Positions 49,803 to 59,308 are shown, counted from the first letter of the stretch. The stretch: DNA of 64,000 nucleotides from Paractinoplanes brasiliensis (GCF_004362215.1 NZ_SNWR01000001.1:1240001-1304000), one strand, 5' to 3'. The notes: generated by a model from the sequence alone, not told the origin. Translations and numbers: made by a program.

Positions 49803-50371
49803 CCACAGTGGACGAGCTCCGGAGAGCGCTGGCAGACAAAGAGAAGCTGACGGACGACCTGCGGCGGGTGGCCGGCAAGCCGGAAACGGTGGCGGGACTG
49901 TTCCCGGCGGCCGGGCGGCGGTACGGCCGTGAGCCGCTGACCGACGGCTGGACGACCGACGAGGCGGCGCGGGCCCTGCTGCTGGCCGCGGCGCCGCCCG
50001 GGGAGATCCACGAGATCTACCGGTACGGGGACACGGCGGAGAAGCTGGCAGTGCTCAAGGCGCTGCCGTTGCTGCCGATCGGCGACACCGGCGTCCCGCT
50101 GCTCGAGGACGCGCTGCGCACCAACGACACCCGGCTCGTGGCGGCGGCCCTCGGCCCGTACTCCGATCGCCTCAGCCCGCAGATGTGGCGCCAGGCCGTG
50201 CTCAAGTGCGTGTTCATGGGGGTGCCGCTGAAGGTGGTGCATCGCCTGCACGAGCGCGCGGACGCCCGGCTCGATTCGATGCTGCGGGCTTTCGCCCAGG
50301 AACGCGAGGCCGCCGGCCGGGACGTGCCGCCCGACGCCCTGGCCCTGCTCGACCATCTCAAGGAGGCCTGA
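49799..50371 (+). CDS. eboA: EboA domain protein
   Basis: A 190-residue all-helical protein. LTDGWTTDEAARALLLAAAPP, IYRYGDTAEKLAVLKALPLLP, LLEDALRTNDTRLVAAAL and WRQAVLKCVFMGVPLKVVHRLHERAD are characteristic of EboA, whose repeats resemble HEAT-type helices. EboA has no known enzymatic activity; in cyanobacteria the ebo genes help move precursors to the periplasm. It overlaps the isomerase gene by 4 bp and the TatD gene by one base. Confidence 0.85.
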   Translation: MTTVDELRRALADKEKLTDDLRRVAGKPETVAGLFPAAGRRYGREPLTDGWTTDEAARALLLAAAPPGEIHEIYRYGDTAEKLAVLKALPLLPIGDTGVPLLEDALRTNDTRLVAAALGPYSDRLSPQMWRQAVLKCVFMGVPLKVVHRLHERADARLDSMLRAFAQEREAAGRDVPPDALALLDHLKEA

Positions 50372-51222
50372 TGCGCATCTTCGACCCGCACATCCACATG
50401 ACGTCGCGCACCACCGACGACTATGCGCGCATGGCCGAGGCGGGCGTGCAGGCCGTGGTCGAGCCCGCCTTCTGGCTCGGGCAGCCGCGCACCAACCCGG
50501 GGTCGTTCACCGACTACTTCGACTCGATCATCGGGTGGGAGCCGTTCCGGGCGAGCCAGTTCGGCATCCGGCACCACGCCACGATCGCGCTGAACCCCAA
50601 GGAGGCAAACGATCCGCGCTGCCGGCCGGTGCTCGACCTGCTGCCGCGGTACCTGGCCAAGGACGGCGTGGTCGCGGTGGGCGAGATCGGGTACGACTCG
50701 ATGACGCCGGCCGAGGACGAGGCGTTCGCGGCGCAGCTGGCCCTGGCCCTCGACCACGACCTGCCCGCGCTCGTGCACACCCCGCACCGGGACAAGGCCC
50801 GCGGCACGCAGCGCAGCCTCGACGTCATCAAGGAATCGGGCATCGACCCGGGCCGGGTGGTGCTCGACCACCTCAACGAGGTCACGGTCGCCGCGGCCAG
50901 GGACGCCGGGGTCTGGGCCGGGTTCTCGATCTATCCCGACACGAAGATGTCGCCGGAGCGGATGGTGGCGATTCTGCGCGAGTACGGGCCCGAACGGGTG
51001 CTGGTGAACTCGGCGGCCGACTGGGGGAAATCGGATCCGCTGCTCACCGCGGTGACCGCGGCCAAGATGCTCGCGAACGGTTTCAGCGAGGACGACGTCG
51101 ATCGGGTGCTGTGGCGCAACCCGGTCGAGTTCTATGCGCAGTCGGGCCGGCTCGACCTGTCCGGCTCGGCCGGCGACTCCCCCACCTTCGCCGGCAACTC
51201 GATCCTGCGCGGGGGCAGCTGA
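50371..51222 (+). CDS. eboB: TatD-family metal hydrolase (EboB-like)
   Basis: A 283-residue amidohydrolase-fold protein. The metal ligands appear in order: FDPHIHMTSR (H-x-H), VGEIGYDS (Glu), LVHTPHRDK (His), VVLDHLNE (His) and VNSAADWGKSD (Asp). TatD proteins are generally phosphoesterases or nucleases. Here the ebo context suggests a small-molecule phosphate ester or amide. The ATG overlaps the eboA stop (TGATG) and the stop overlaps the next start in the same way. Confidence 0.87.
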   Translation: MRIFDPHIHMTSRTTDDYARMAEAGVQAVVEPAFWLGQPRTNPGSFTDYFDSIIGWEPFRASQFGIRHHATIALNPKEANDPRCRPVLDLLPRYLAKDGVVAVGEIGYDSMTPAEDEAFAAQLALALDHDLPALVHTPHRDKARGTQRSLDVIKESGIDPGRVVLDHLNEVTVAAARDAGVWAGFSIYPDTKMSPERMVAILREYGPERVLVNSAADWGKSDPLLTAVTAAKMLANGFSEDDVDRVLWRNPVEFYAQSGRLDLSGSAGDSPTFAGNSILRGGS

Positions 51223-52325
51223 TGCATCTGAGCTACTGCACCAACGTGCACGCGGCCGAGACCCTGGACGGCGTCATCGGGCAGCTCGACACCTACGCGC
51301 TGCCGATCCGGCAGCGTCTCGGCAGCGACGTGCTGGGCCTGGGCCTGTGGCTGGCCGCGCCCGCTGCGGCTGGGCTCGCCGCCGATCCCGGGGCGAGGCG
51401 CCGGTTGCGCAGCGAACTGGACGCGCGCGGCCTCGAGGTGGTCACCCTCAACGGTTTCCCGTACGAGGCCTTCCAGGCGCCCGTGGTGAAACTGGGCGTC
51501 TACCACCCCGACTGGACGTCCCGCCGGCGGCTCGGCTACACGCTTCAGCTCGCGCGCGTTCTCGTCGACCTGATGCCGGACGAGGCCTCGTACGGGTCGG
51601 TGTCGTCACTGCCGATCGCGTGGCGCACGCCCTGGGACGGCACGCGCGCGTCGGCTGCGTACGGGCACCTGGACGAGCTGGCCCGTGGGCTGGCGCGGAT
51701 CGAGACGGAGACCGGCCGCACGGTGAAGGTGGGGTTCGAACCCGAGCCGGGCTGCCTGATCGAGAACACGACTCAGGCGGCCGAGCTGCTGGCCGGCGTG
51801 GACACCGGGCGGCTGGGCGTCTGCCTCGACCTGGCCCATCTGGCAGTGGCGTGGGAGGAACCGGCCGAGGCCCTGCACCGGCTGCGGGCGGCGGGCGTGC
51901 CGGTGGTGAAGGTGCAGATGTCGGCGGCCCTGCAGGCGGACGACCCGATCGCGGCGGCCGGCGTGCTTCGGGCGTACGTGGAACCGCGTTTCCTGCATCA
52001 GACCCGCTCACGGGGCGGGGACGCGACCGACGACCTGGACACGGCTCTGGACGAGAAAACGCCGGGGCCGTGGCGAATTCACTACCACGTGCCGTTGCAC
52101 GCGGAACCGGTCGCGCCGTTGACGTCGACAATTCCGGTGCTGCGGACGGCCGTACGGGAATTGCTCGCGACCTCGGACTGCGCGCATTACGACGTGGAGA
52201 CGTACACGTGGGGGGTTCTGCCGGCGGAGCAGCGGCCCCGGGACGCGGGCGGGCTGGCCGACGGCATAGCGGCCGAACTGGCTTTCGCGAGGGATCTGCT
52301 GACGGCGGAAAGGGTGACTCGATGA
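51222..52325 (+). CDS. eboE: Metabolite traffic protein EboE, xylose isomerase-like barrel
   Basis: A 367-residue TIM-barrel protein. MHLSYCTNVHAAETLDGVI is the typical EboE N-terminus. LGLGLWLAAPAA, LEVVTLNGFPYEAFQAPVVKLGVYHPDW, VKVGFEPEPGCLIEN, GVCLDLAHLAVAW and HYHVPLHAEP follow, with Glu, Asp and His at positions expected for a metal site. It may be an isomerase, but the family is known only genetically. It overlaps the next gene by 4 bp. Confidence 0.87.
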   Translation: MHLSYCTNVHAAETLDGVIGQLDTYALPIRQRLGSDVLGLGLWLAAPAAAGLAADPGARRRLRSELDARGLEVVTLNGFPYEAFQAPVVKLGVYHPDWTSRRRLGYTLQLARVLVDLMPDEASYGSVSSLPIAWRTPWDGTRASAAYGHLDELARGLARIETETGRTVKVGFEPEPGCLIENTTQAAELLAGVDTGRLGVCLDLAHLAVAWEEPAEALHRLRAAGVPVVKVQMSAALQADDPIAAAGVLRAYVEPRFLHQTRSRGGDATDDLDTALDEKTPGPWRIHYHVPLHAEPVAPLTSTIPVLRTAVRELLATSDCAHYDVETYTWGVLPAEQRPRDAGGLADGIAAELAFARDLLTAERVTR

Positions 52326-53680
52326 CCAAGCTGGTGGTGCTCGATGTGGTCGGGCTGACGCCGCGGTTGCTGGCGCACATGCCGAAACTGCGGGCCGTGG
52401 CCGAACGCGGGTTCCAGGCGCCGCTCGGCACTGTGCTGCCGGCCGTGACCTGTTCCGTGCAGTCGACGTTCCTCACCGGGGAAATGCCCTCGGGCCACGG
52501 GATCGTCGGCAACGGCTGGTATTTCCGCGACCTGGGCGAGGTGTTCCTCTGGCGGCAGCACAACGCGCTCGTCGGGGGCGAGAAACTGTGGGACGCGGCC
52601 CGCAGGCAAAGACCGGACTTCACGGTGGCCAACGTCTGCTGGTGGTACGCGATGGGCGCCCGGGTCGACTGGACCATCACACCCCGGCCCATTTATCGGG
52701 CCGACGGGCGCAAGGAGCCGGACTGCTACACGTATCCCCCGGAACTGCACGACGAACTGCCGCCGTTCCCGCTGTTCACCTATTGGGGGCCGAACGCGGG
52801 AATGCCGTCCACGCAGTGGATCGTGAACGCGGCGCTGCATCTGCTGACGACCCGGAATCCGGATCTGACGCTGGTCTACGTGCCGCATCTGGACTACGAC
52901 CTGCAGCGGTTCGGGCCGTCCTCACCGCAGGCAGCGGCGGCCGCGGCGGCGCTCGACGACGTGCTGGCGCCGTTGCTGTCGGCGCCGGACACCACCGTGG
53001 TGGCGCTTTCCGAATACGGCATCACCGACGTCAGCAAGCCCGTCGACATCAACCGGACGTTGCGCGCCGAGGGGCTTCTCGAGGTCTACACGCAGGACGG
53101 CATGGAATACCTCGATCCTTGGATGTCGCGGGCCTTCGCCGTGGCCGATCATCAGGTGGCTCACGTCTATGTCCGGGATCCGGCGGACATCGCCGCGGTC
53201 GCCAAGGTGTGCGCTTCTTTGACCGGCGTGTCCGAAGTCCTCGACGATTCGGGCAAATCACGATATGGACTTGACCACGATCGGGCGGGCGAACTCGTGC
53301 TCGTGGCGGATTCGGACGCCTGGTTCACCTACTACTACTGGCTCGACGACGCGCGGGCGCCCGACTTCGCGCGCTGCGTCGAGATCCATCGCAAACCCGG
53401 TTACGACCCGGCCGAACTGTTCTTCGACCCGGCCGGTCCGGGAGCGGCCAAACGACGCGCGATCACGGCCGTGGCGCGCAAGAAACTGGGGCTGCGCTAC
53501 CTGATGAACCCCGTCGGGCTCGACGCCGGGGCCCAGGCGATTCGCGGGTCGCACGGGCGGTTGCCCACCGGCGCCGAGGACGCCCCGGTGCTTTTGTGCT
53601 CAGACCCTTCCGCCGTACGGGAAAAGGTTTCCGCCACCGAGGTGAAAGGCCTGCTGCTCGGGTTGGCGGGGCTGTCATGA
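52322..53680 (+). CDS. Alkaline phosphatase-superfamily phosphodiesterase/pyrophosphatase of the ebo locus
   Basis: A 452-residue protein. LVVLDVVGLTPRLL carries the first metal Asp, AVTCSVQSTFLTGEMPSGHGIVGN the Thr/Ser nucleophile loop of nucleotide pyrophosphatases, YVPHLDYDLQRFGP a second set of ligands and VVALSEYGITDVSKP the third. It probably cleaves a phosphodiester or pyrophosphate, perhaps releasing a nucleotide-activated or prenyl-phosphate intermediate. It likely corresponds to the gene called eboF elsewhere. There is no signal peptide. Confidence 0.82.
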   Translation: MTKLVVLDVVGLTPRLLAHMPKLRAVAERGFQAPLGTVLPAVTCSVQSTFLTGEMPSGHGIVGNGWYFRDLGEVFLWRQHNALVGGEKLWDAARRQRPDFTVANVCWWYAMGARVDWTITPRPIYRADGRKEPDCYTYPPELHDELPPFPLFTYWGPNAGMPSTQWIVNAALHLLTTRNPDLTLVYVPHLDYDLQRFGPSSPQAAAAAAALDDVLAPLLSAPDTTVVALSEYGITDVSKPVDINRTLRAEGLLEVYTQDGMEYLDPWMSRAFAVADHQVAHVYVRDPADIAAVAKVCASLTGVSEVLDDSGKSRYGLDHDRAGELVLVADSDAWFTYYYWLDDARAPDFARCVEIHRKPGYDPAELFFDPAGPGAAKRRAITAVARKKLGLRYLMNPVGLDAGAQAIRGSHGRLPTGAEDAPVLLCSDPSAVREKVSATEVKGLLLGLAGLS

Positions 53681-54747
53681 CGCTCGAGGCGACACGGGCG
53701 CCCGCCACCGCCGAACTGCGGCAACGTTTCGACTCGGCGCTCGCGGAGTTCATCGACCGGCAGGACCCGTCGTGGCCGGACGGCGCCCCCCGCGGCGCCC
53801 TCGACTCGTTGCGGCGGTTCATCCTGGCCGGGGGCAAACGGATCCGGCCGACGTTCTGCTACTGGGGCTGGCGGGGCGGCGGGGGCGACGACTGCCCCGA
53901 GGTGGTCAACGCGGCGGCGGCGCTGGAACTGTTCCACGCGTTCGCGCTGATCCACGACGACATCATCGACGGCAGCGACCGGCGCCGCGGCCAGCCGTCG
54001 ATGCACCGCTTCTTCGCCACCCTGCACGACCGGCACTCGTGGCGCGGCGACTCGCTGGCCTTCGGGCGCAACACCGCGCTGCTCTGCGGCGACCTGTGCG
54101 CGGCGTGGGCCGAGCAGATGTTCCACGAATGCGGGCTGCCGCCCAAGCAGATCCACCAGGGGTACGCGGCGTTCGCGCTGATGCGGACGGAGGTGATCGC
54201 CGGGCAGTACCTCGATCTCGTCTCCGGCGTCGGCGACGGCTCGGTGGCCAGCGCGCTGACGGTGATCCGGATGAAGGCCGCGCGGTACACGGTCACCCGC
54301 CCCCTGCAGATCGGGGCGTGGCTGGCCGGGGCGCCCCGGCCCCTGTACTCGGCGTTCGTCGACTTCGGCGACCCGCTGGGCGACGCGTTCCAGCTGCGCG
54401 ACGACGTGCTGGGGGTCTTCGGCGACCCGACGGTGACCGGCAAGTCCACCCTGGACGACCTGCGCGAGGGCAAACCGACCGTGATGATGGCGCTGGCCCG
54501 CGACGCCGCCTCCCGGGCGCAGGCCGCTCAGCTGGCCACGCTGTTCGGCAACCCGGAACTGGACGCGGCCGGGGCCGAGGAGCTGCGGGCCATCATCGTC
54601 GAAACGGGCGCGCTGACCCGGATCGAGCAGATGATCCGCGTGCGCACCGAGGCCGCGCTCGCCGCCCTGGCCGTGGCGCCTCTGCCGTCCTTCGTCCGCG
54701 AGGCCTTGACCACCCAGGCCGCCGCCGCGGTCGACCGCGCCACCTGA
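53677..54747 (+). CDS. Polyprenyl (geranylgeranyl-type) diphosphate synthase
   Basis: A 356-residue trans-isoprenyl diphosphate synthase. GGKRIRPTFCYW, the first Asp-rich motif LIHDDIIDGSDRRRG (D94, D95, D98) and the second motif QLRDDVLGVFGDP (about 242-250) are clear. YTVTRPLQIGAWLAG is the family's conserved segment. It condenses IPP with allylic diphosphates to C15-C20 or longer. Chain length cannot be set from the residues visible. It overlaps the preceding gene by 4 bp and ends the ebo-type operon, so it probably feeds the EboC prenyltransferase. Confidence 0.9.
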   Translation: MTLEATRAPATAELRQRFDSALAEFIDRQDPSWPDGAPRGALDSLRRFILAGGKRIRPTFCYWGWRGGGGDDCPEVVNAAAALELFHAFALIHDDIIDGSDRRRGQPSMHRFFATLHDRHSWRGDSLAFGRNTALLCGDLCAAWAEQMFHECGLPPKQIHQGYAAFALMRTEVIAGQYLDLVSGVGDGSVASALTVIRMKAARYTVTRPLQIGAWLAGAPRPLYSAFVDFGDPLGDAFQLRDDVLGVFGDPTVTGKSTLDDLREGKPTVMMALARDAASRAQAAQLATLFGNPELDAAGAEELRAIIVETGALTRIEQMIRVRTEAALAALAVAPLPSFVREALTTQAAAAVDRAT

Positions 54748-54798
54748 CCACTCGCCGGCGTCCGGTCCTGCCGTGACCGCGCGCCACCTGATCCGTTG

Positions 54799-56400
54799 TC
54801 AGGTCAGATCAAGGGTGAACTCGGCTCGGTGCACCTTGCCGTCGACCTGGAACTCCAGGAACGCCCGGTAACGGGCAGCGCCGGGCACGGAGACGGTGAA
54901 GCGGATCGCGCCGCCGGCCAGCTCCGGGTCGGGGTGCACGTGCGCGTAGCCCAGGTCGCCCTCGCGCAGGATCACCAGATGCCCGTACGCCCCCAGGTAA
55001 CGCTCCAGGGCAGCCGGGCCGGGCGACGAGCGGGCGACCCGGAACAGCACGGGCACCGTGGCGCCGGGCTCGGGCTTGCCCTCGATCGAGACCAGGAACG
55101 GCTTGGCCTGCACGATCGCCTGCGGCGCGGGCAGCTCGGCGGCCGGCGCGTCACCGGGCACGACGTGGTCGACGCCGAGCACGAGCGGGGTGCTCGCCCC
55201 GTCCGCGGTGGCGAGGGTGAAGTCGGCGAAAATGCGGTAGGCGCCCGCCTCGGGCAGGGTCAGCGGCACCGACCACAGGCCGTCGGGCGTCATGGTGGGG
55301 TGCAGATGCTGGAAACCGGTCAGGCCCCGGCCGACGACCACCAGGTGCAGCGGCTTCTCGTGCACGACGGCGTACCGAGTGGCCGGTTGCCGGTCGGGCC
55401 CGACGATCCGGAAGGCGTAGTCGACTTTGCTGCCTCGGGGCTGGGTCCGGCGTACGGGCTGCATCGTGTAACCCTGGTCGCTGACGGTTGTGCCCAGCGC
55501 GCCGGCGCCGGCCGCTCCGCCGTCGCCGCCGTGCTGATGCCCGCTCGCCGCGGGTGGGATCGTCGTCGTGGTCGTCGCTGCCGTCCGCTCGGGTGCGGTG
55601 GCCCGGCCCAGCGCGTAGCCGCCGATCAGCGCCACCACGACACCCCCGACCGCGATCGGTGCGACCTGCAGCCGGAAACCCCGCCGTCGCCACATCGCGA
55701 GCCCGGCCGCCCCGAGCGCCAGCCCGCCGGCGCCGCCCAGCCAGGCCGGCCAGTTGATGCCCTCCGCCCCGGCGCCCGTCTTTTCCCCGGTGTCCGCGTT
55801 CTCCCCGGTGGCCGCCTTCTCCCCCGTGGTCGCCTTCTCGCCGGTGGCCGCCTTCTCGCCCGTGGCCGCCTTCTCGCCCGTGGCCGCTTTCTCCCCGGTC
55901 AGCGCCGGGTCGGCTTCCCCGGTCGGTGCGGCCCATCCGGCGGGGGCGGGCGTGACCGGACCGGTGTACTTGAAGGTGACGGTGCCGTGCACGGAATCCC
56001 CGTCGGAGGCCTTCGACAGGTAGTCCACCCTGTACTCGCCCGTGGTGGGCAGGTGCGCCACCCGCACGCGCGCCGGGAAGCCGGTCTTGTACTCCCGCGG
56101 CTCGAACTGCCCGCCCTCCATGAAGTACTCGGTGACCGGCTTGTCCAGCGGCCGCGGGCCGGCGTGCTCCCACCCGTTGTCGACCCGCCCGCCGCCGGGC
56201 GCGGTAACCGTGAAGTGCGCAAGATCCGGCACCTTCTCGGTGAAGTACAACTCGACGCTCGCCACCGGCGCGTCGACCGTCGCCCCGTTCGCCGGGTTGG
56301 ACATCGCCAGCGTCCCGTGCGCCCGCGCCGGCGACGGCAGGGCGAACACCGCCGCCGCGAGGACACCCAGCGCGAGGACGCCACGACCCAGTGATCCCAT
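54799..56400 (-). CDS. CopC-domain membrane protein with a TGEKAA repeat
   Basis: A 533-residue exported protein. The signal peptide ends at ARAHG, leaving an N-terminal His, the copper ligand of CopC. The CopC domain (28-150) follows. Then comes a hexapeptide repeat TGEKAA (168-207), a membrane pair (about 220-240 and 250-270) with basic RRRG between them, a His-rich stretch (GHQHGGDGG) and a C-terminal domain (about 320-533) with FQHLHPTMTPDG and YAHVHPDPELAG, whose paired His suggest metal binding. It is probably a periplasmic/extracellular copper or metal handler. Confidence 0.78.
   Translation of the reverse strand: MGSLGRGVLALGVLAAAVFALPSPARAHGTLAMSNPANGATVDAPVASVELYFTEKVPDLAHFTVTAPGGGRVDNGWEHAGPRPLDKPVTEYFMEGGQFEPREYKTGFPARVRVAHLPTTGEYRVDYLSKASDGDSVHGTVTFKYTGPVTPAPAGWAAPTGEADPALTGEKAATGEKAATGEKAATGEKATTGEKAATGENADTGEKTGAGAEGINWPAWLGGAGGLALGAAGLAMWRRRGFRLQVAPIAVGGVVVALIGGYALGRATAPERTAATTTTTIPPAASGHQHGGDGGAAGAGALGTTVSDQGYTMQPVRRTQPRGSKVDYAFRIVGPDRQPATRYAVVHEKPLHLVVVGRGLTGFQHLHPTMTPDGLWSVPLTLPEAGAYRIFADFTLATADGASTPLVLGVDHVVPGDAPAAELPAPQAIVQAKPFLVSIEGKPEPGATVPVLFRVARSSPGPAALERYLGAYGHLVILREGDLGYAHVHPDPELAGGAIRFTVSVPGAARYRAFLEFQVDGKVHRAEFTLDLT
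55780..55899 (-). repeat. 18-bp tandem repeats encoding TGEKAA
   Basis: Six full units and a partial seventh encode TGEKAA with substitutions (TGEKAT, TGENAD). The array keeps frame and forms a charged linker between the CopC domain and the membrane segments. Confidence 0.88.
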
Positions 56401-56450
56401 CCGTCCATCCTGGAAGAAGCGCGACTTCCGGCCAAGGGATCGACAACTTT

Positions 56451-58382
56451 TTATTTTTGCGACCGAAGTCCCGTCCCGTCCGGCAGCAGCGGCCGGGACC
56501 TCGGCGGCGCCACCCGGTTCGGTGAGGCGGGCGTGGCGGCAACGACCGGCGCCGCCGCACCCGGCGTGGGCAGCCTGCCGATCAGGGGCAGGTTCAGCGC
56601 GCTGCCGCGCAGGTCGAGGTGAATCGTCGCGCCGGTCGACTGCGGGGTCGAGTACTCGTTGTCGCTCGCCTGCACGATCAGGCCCAGCACGTGCCCGGTG
56701 GCGATCCGCTGGTCGGTGGGCTGCAGGGGAACGGTCACCGAATACCACCGGCCGGGCCGCAGCGGCGTCACGAACCGCAGCGACACGTGATGGGCGGCGT
56801 CCTGCCAGCCGCGGGTCAGCACGGCGTGGCCGGCGGTGACCGTGCTCTCGGCGGTGTCGCGGTAACAGGCGTCGTCGGCCGCTGTCGAGGCGCCCCAGCA
56901 CGACTCGGTGGCCAGCGTCGTGATGCCCTCACCCCGGCCCAGGTAGTTGACGCGGGTCGCGGTGCCGTAGTCGACCAGCCGGGCGGTCAGCTCCGTCGTG
57001 GGCTTGTCCACCTGCACCTTCAGGGTCACCGTGGGCGTTCCCGAGATGCGTACGGGCTCGGTGAGGGGCGCCGAGAGAAACGCGACCCTTCCCCGTACGG
57101 GGGCATTCGGGCTCGCGACAGCGGCCGCCTCGCTGAGGTCGGGGTTGTCGTCCCACGTACGGGAACCCGGGGTTGATCTGCCGCCCAGCGTGCCCGTCGC
57201 GCCGTTGCCGTCACCCAGCGCGACCCTCGTCGTCCGGGCCGCCGCCGCGGGCCAGTTCCGCTCGTGCGCCCAGGTCCCCGGCGCGGTCTCGATCGTCACC
57301 GCCGGCTCGCGCTCGACGCCGTTGCGCAGCCCCTGCAGCCAGCGGTCGAACCACCGGTGCAGCGTCCCCACCCACTCGGCCCGGCGGATGTCGAACGGAT
57401 CGACGTGCCCCTGCTGCGGCAGCCAGAGCTTCTTGGGCGCACGCAGTCCCTCCCACCACCGCGCGAACTGGGTCGTGCTCACGTTGATGTCGTTCAGCCC
57501 GTGCGCGATCAGCACGCTGGCGCGCACCTTCCGGGCGTCCGGCCGGAAGTCCCGCTCGGCCCAGTACGCGTTGTAGTCGCCGGTGGCGTCGTCGCTGCCC
57601 TCGTCGAGCCCCTGCACAACCGCGTCGCAGACCCCGGCCGGGCGCCCGTTGACGACCCGGTGCAGGTACTCCGGGTAGTCCTCGATCCGCAGCACACCGT
57701 TGTAGCGCTGATAGTCGTACCAGCTGGAGATGGCCGAGATCGGCACGATCGTCTCCAGCCCCTCGACGCCGGTCGCCGCCACGCCGTTGGCCACCGACCC
57801 GTCCCACGACTTCCCGATCATGCCGGTCCTGCCGTTGGTCCAGCGCGTCGCCACGGCCGGCGTGCCATCCGCGTACGTGGCCTTCGCGCGCCCGTTGAGC
57901 CAGTCGACCACGGCTTTGGCGCTGAGCACCTCTTCGCGGCCGCCCACGTCCATGCATCCGGTGGAGCGCCCCGTGCCCGCGATGTCAGCCGAGACGAACG
58001 CGTACCCGCGCGGCACGAAGTAGTTGTCGTAGAACAGCGGCTGCTTGGTGATGACGCCGTTCGCGTCGTACTGCTTGAGCTCGCTCTCGTTGCCGCGCCC
58101 GCAACACGAGTAGTACGGCGAGGCCTCCAGAATGACCGGAACCTTGCCCTTCGCCCGGGGGCGCGTGATGTCGACGGCCACCTTGTCGGGCACGCCGTCC
58201 CGATCGTTGTCGAGCGTGGTCTGCACCCACACGCTCTCGCGAACCGCATCCTCGTACGAGTAAACAGGCACCGTCTGCCCACCCCGTACGTGGTCCTCCC
58301 CCGCCCACGCCGGCGCGGCGACCATCGAAGCCCCCACCCCAGCCACCACTGCGACAGCCAATACCCGCAACCCCACCATCAA
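56451..58382 (-). CDS. Secreted Xaa-Pro dipeptidyl-peptidase, CocE/NonD (S15) family
   Basis: A 643-residue exported hydrolase. The signal peptide ends near APAWA (residue 27). The alpha/beta-hydrolase domain has VILEASPYYSCC, RGYAFVSADIAGTGRS and the nucleophile motif IGKSWDGSVANG; the acid and base fall in LIAHGLNDINVS and LPQQGHVDPFD. The C-terminal jelly-roll (about 390-600) is the X-Pro dipeptidase C-domain. It removes Xaa-Pro dipeptides outside the cell. MM at the start leaves a one-codon ambiguity. It lies just upstream of the CopC-type gene on the same strand. Confidence 0.88.
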   Translation of the reverse strand: MMVGLRVLAVAVVAGVGASMVAAPAWAGEDHVRGGQTVPVYSYEDAVRESVWVQTTLDNDRDGVPDKVAVDITRPRAKGKVPVILEASPYYSCCGRGNESELKQYDANGVITKQPLFYDNYFVPRGYAFVSADIAGTGRSTGCMDVGGREEVLSAKAVVDWLNGRAKATYADGTPAVATRWTNGRTGMIGKSWDGSVANGVAATGVEGLETIVPISAISSWYDYQRYNGVLRIEDYPEYLHRVVNGRPAGVCDAVVQGLDEGSDDATGDYNAYWAERDFRPDARKVRASVLIAHGLNDINVSTTQFARWWEGLRAPKKLWLPQQGHVDPFDIRRAEWVGTLHRWFDRWLQGLRNGVEREPAVTIETAPGTWAHERNWPAAAARTTRVALGDGNGATGTLGGRSTPGSRTWDDNPDLSEAAAVASPNAPVRGRVAFLSAPLTEPVRISGTPTVTLKVQVDKPTTELTARLVDYGTATRVNYLGRGEGITTLATESCWGASTAADDACYRDTAESTVTAGHAVLTRGWQDAAHHVSLRFVTPLRPGRWYSVTVPLQPTDQRIATGHVLGLIVQASDNEYSTPQSTGATIHLDLRGSALNLPLIGRLPTPGAAAPVVAATPASPNRVAPPRSRPLLPDGTGLRSQK

Positions 58383-58444
58383 CGCATCGTAGTACGTCGA
58401 TGCCTTCCGGGGTCAGCCGTCACGCCGCGGGTTCACACCGGGAC

Positions 58445-59308
58445 CTAGGCGCGTAGTTCCTCCAGCGTCGCACCAGCGACGATGCGAGCAATGACGCTGT
58501 CACTGTCGCGCCCGGCCAGCCGCCACGCCAGCTCGTCCAAGTCGTCGAACTCGCCGTACTTGGCCCGCAGAAGCGACCGCATGATGTCCACGCGTTCCTT
58601 CTGGCGACCCTCCTGACGACCCTGCTCCCGGCCCTTCGCGAGGATCTCGCGGCCGACCTCGGACTGCTCGAGAACGTTGTTCATGCCTCTCCTCCGCAAC
58701 GCTTCCAACACCTGAGCCGCCAGCGAACCTCCCGCCAGCATACCCAGCTCCACCAGCACCAACTGCTCCTCGAGCGTGGGGATCGCCGCGATCCGATCCA
58801 CCACCCGCTCCACCACATCCACCGGCGGCTTCTGCGACCACAACGCCAACGGCGCCAACGGACCCGCCAGCAACACCCCGGGCTCCAAGTCATCGGGCAC
58901 GTTCACCGACCGATAGTCCAGCTGCGCCCGATCACGCCGGAAACGCCCCGGATAACCCCCACCCAACGGCCACAACACCACCTGATGAATCCGATGCTCC
59001 GCCCGCCGATACCGCAACGCCAACGACGCCCAGTACGAGACCATCCGCTCCTGAAAATCCTCGGTCCGCTTGACCTGCACCTCAACGTGATAGATATCCG
59101 CCGGAACACCCTCACCCCGCCGGACCACAAACACCTTGTCCAGCTGAAGGCTGCGCTGCCGTGGCTGCTCAGTCGGCCCGTCCACCACCACCGTCCCGCC
59201 ATCCACCCGGGCACCGCACAACTGCTGCAACGCCTCCCGCGGATGAGCCTCCAGCAACTTCTTGAACAACCCGTCAAAATCCCGGGCCGGCGCCGCGCTC
59301 CGAACCAC
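58445..59308 (-). CDS. Rpn/PD-(D/E)xK-type nuclease-like protein
   Basis: A 287-residue protein of the Rpn/transposase-like nuclease group. DFDGLFKKLLEAHP, the active-site Asp in LQLDKVFVVRR and IYHVEVQVKRTEDFQERMVSYWASLALRY give the D...E-x-Q form of the PD-(D/E)xK site. A central region and a charged coiled segment (GREQGRQEGRQKERVDIMRSLLRAKYG) follow, usual in this family. GTG 59308 is preferred because GGGGAGGA lies just upstream; an ATG 21 codons earlier is possible. Rpn proteins promote recombination; it lies 109 bp after the DUF234-type ATPase gene on the same strand. Confidence 0.72.
   Translation of the reverse strand: MVRSAAPARDFDGLFKKLLEAHPREALQQLCGARVDGGTVVVDGPTEQPRQRSLQLDKVFVVRRGEGVPADIYHVEVQVKRTEDFQERMVSYWASLALRYRRAEHRIHQVVLWPLGGGYPGRFRRDRAQLDYRSVNVPDDLEPGVLLAGPLAPLALWSQKPPVDVVERVVDRIAAIPTLEEQLVLVELGMLAGGSLAAQVLEALRRRGMNNVLEQSEVGREILAKGREQGRQEGRQKERVDIMRSLLRAKYGEFDDLDELAWRLAGRDSDSVIARIVAGATLEELRA

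Noticed and set aside
46663..54747. Terpene or polyketide-type biosynthetic gene cluster
   Set aside because: A prenyl synthase and UbiA enzyme are present, but there is no terpene cyclase, PKS or NRPS. The ebo-type gene set explains the locus better.
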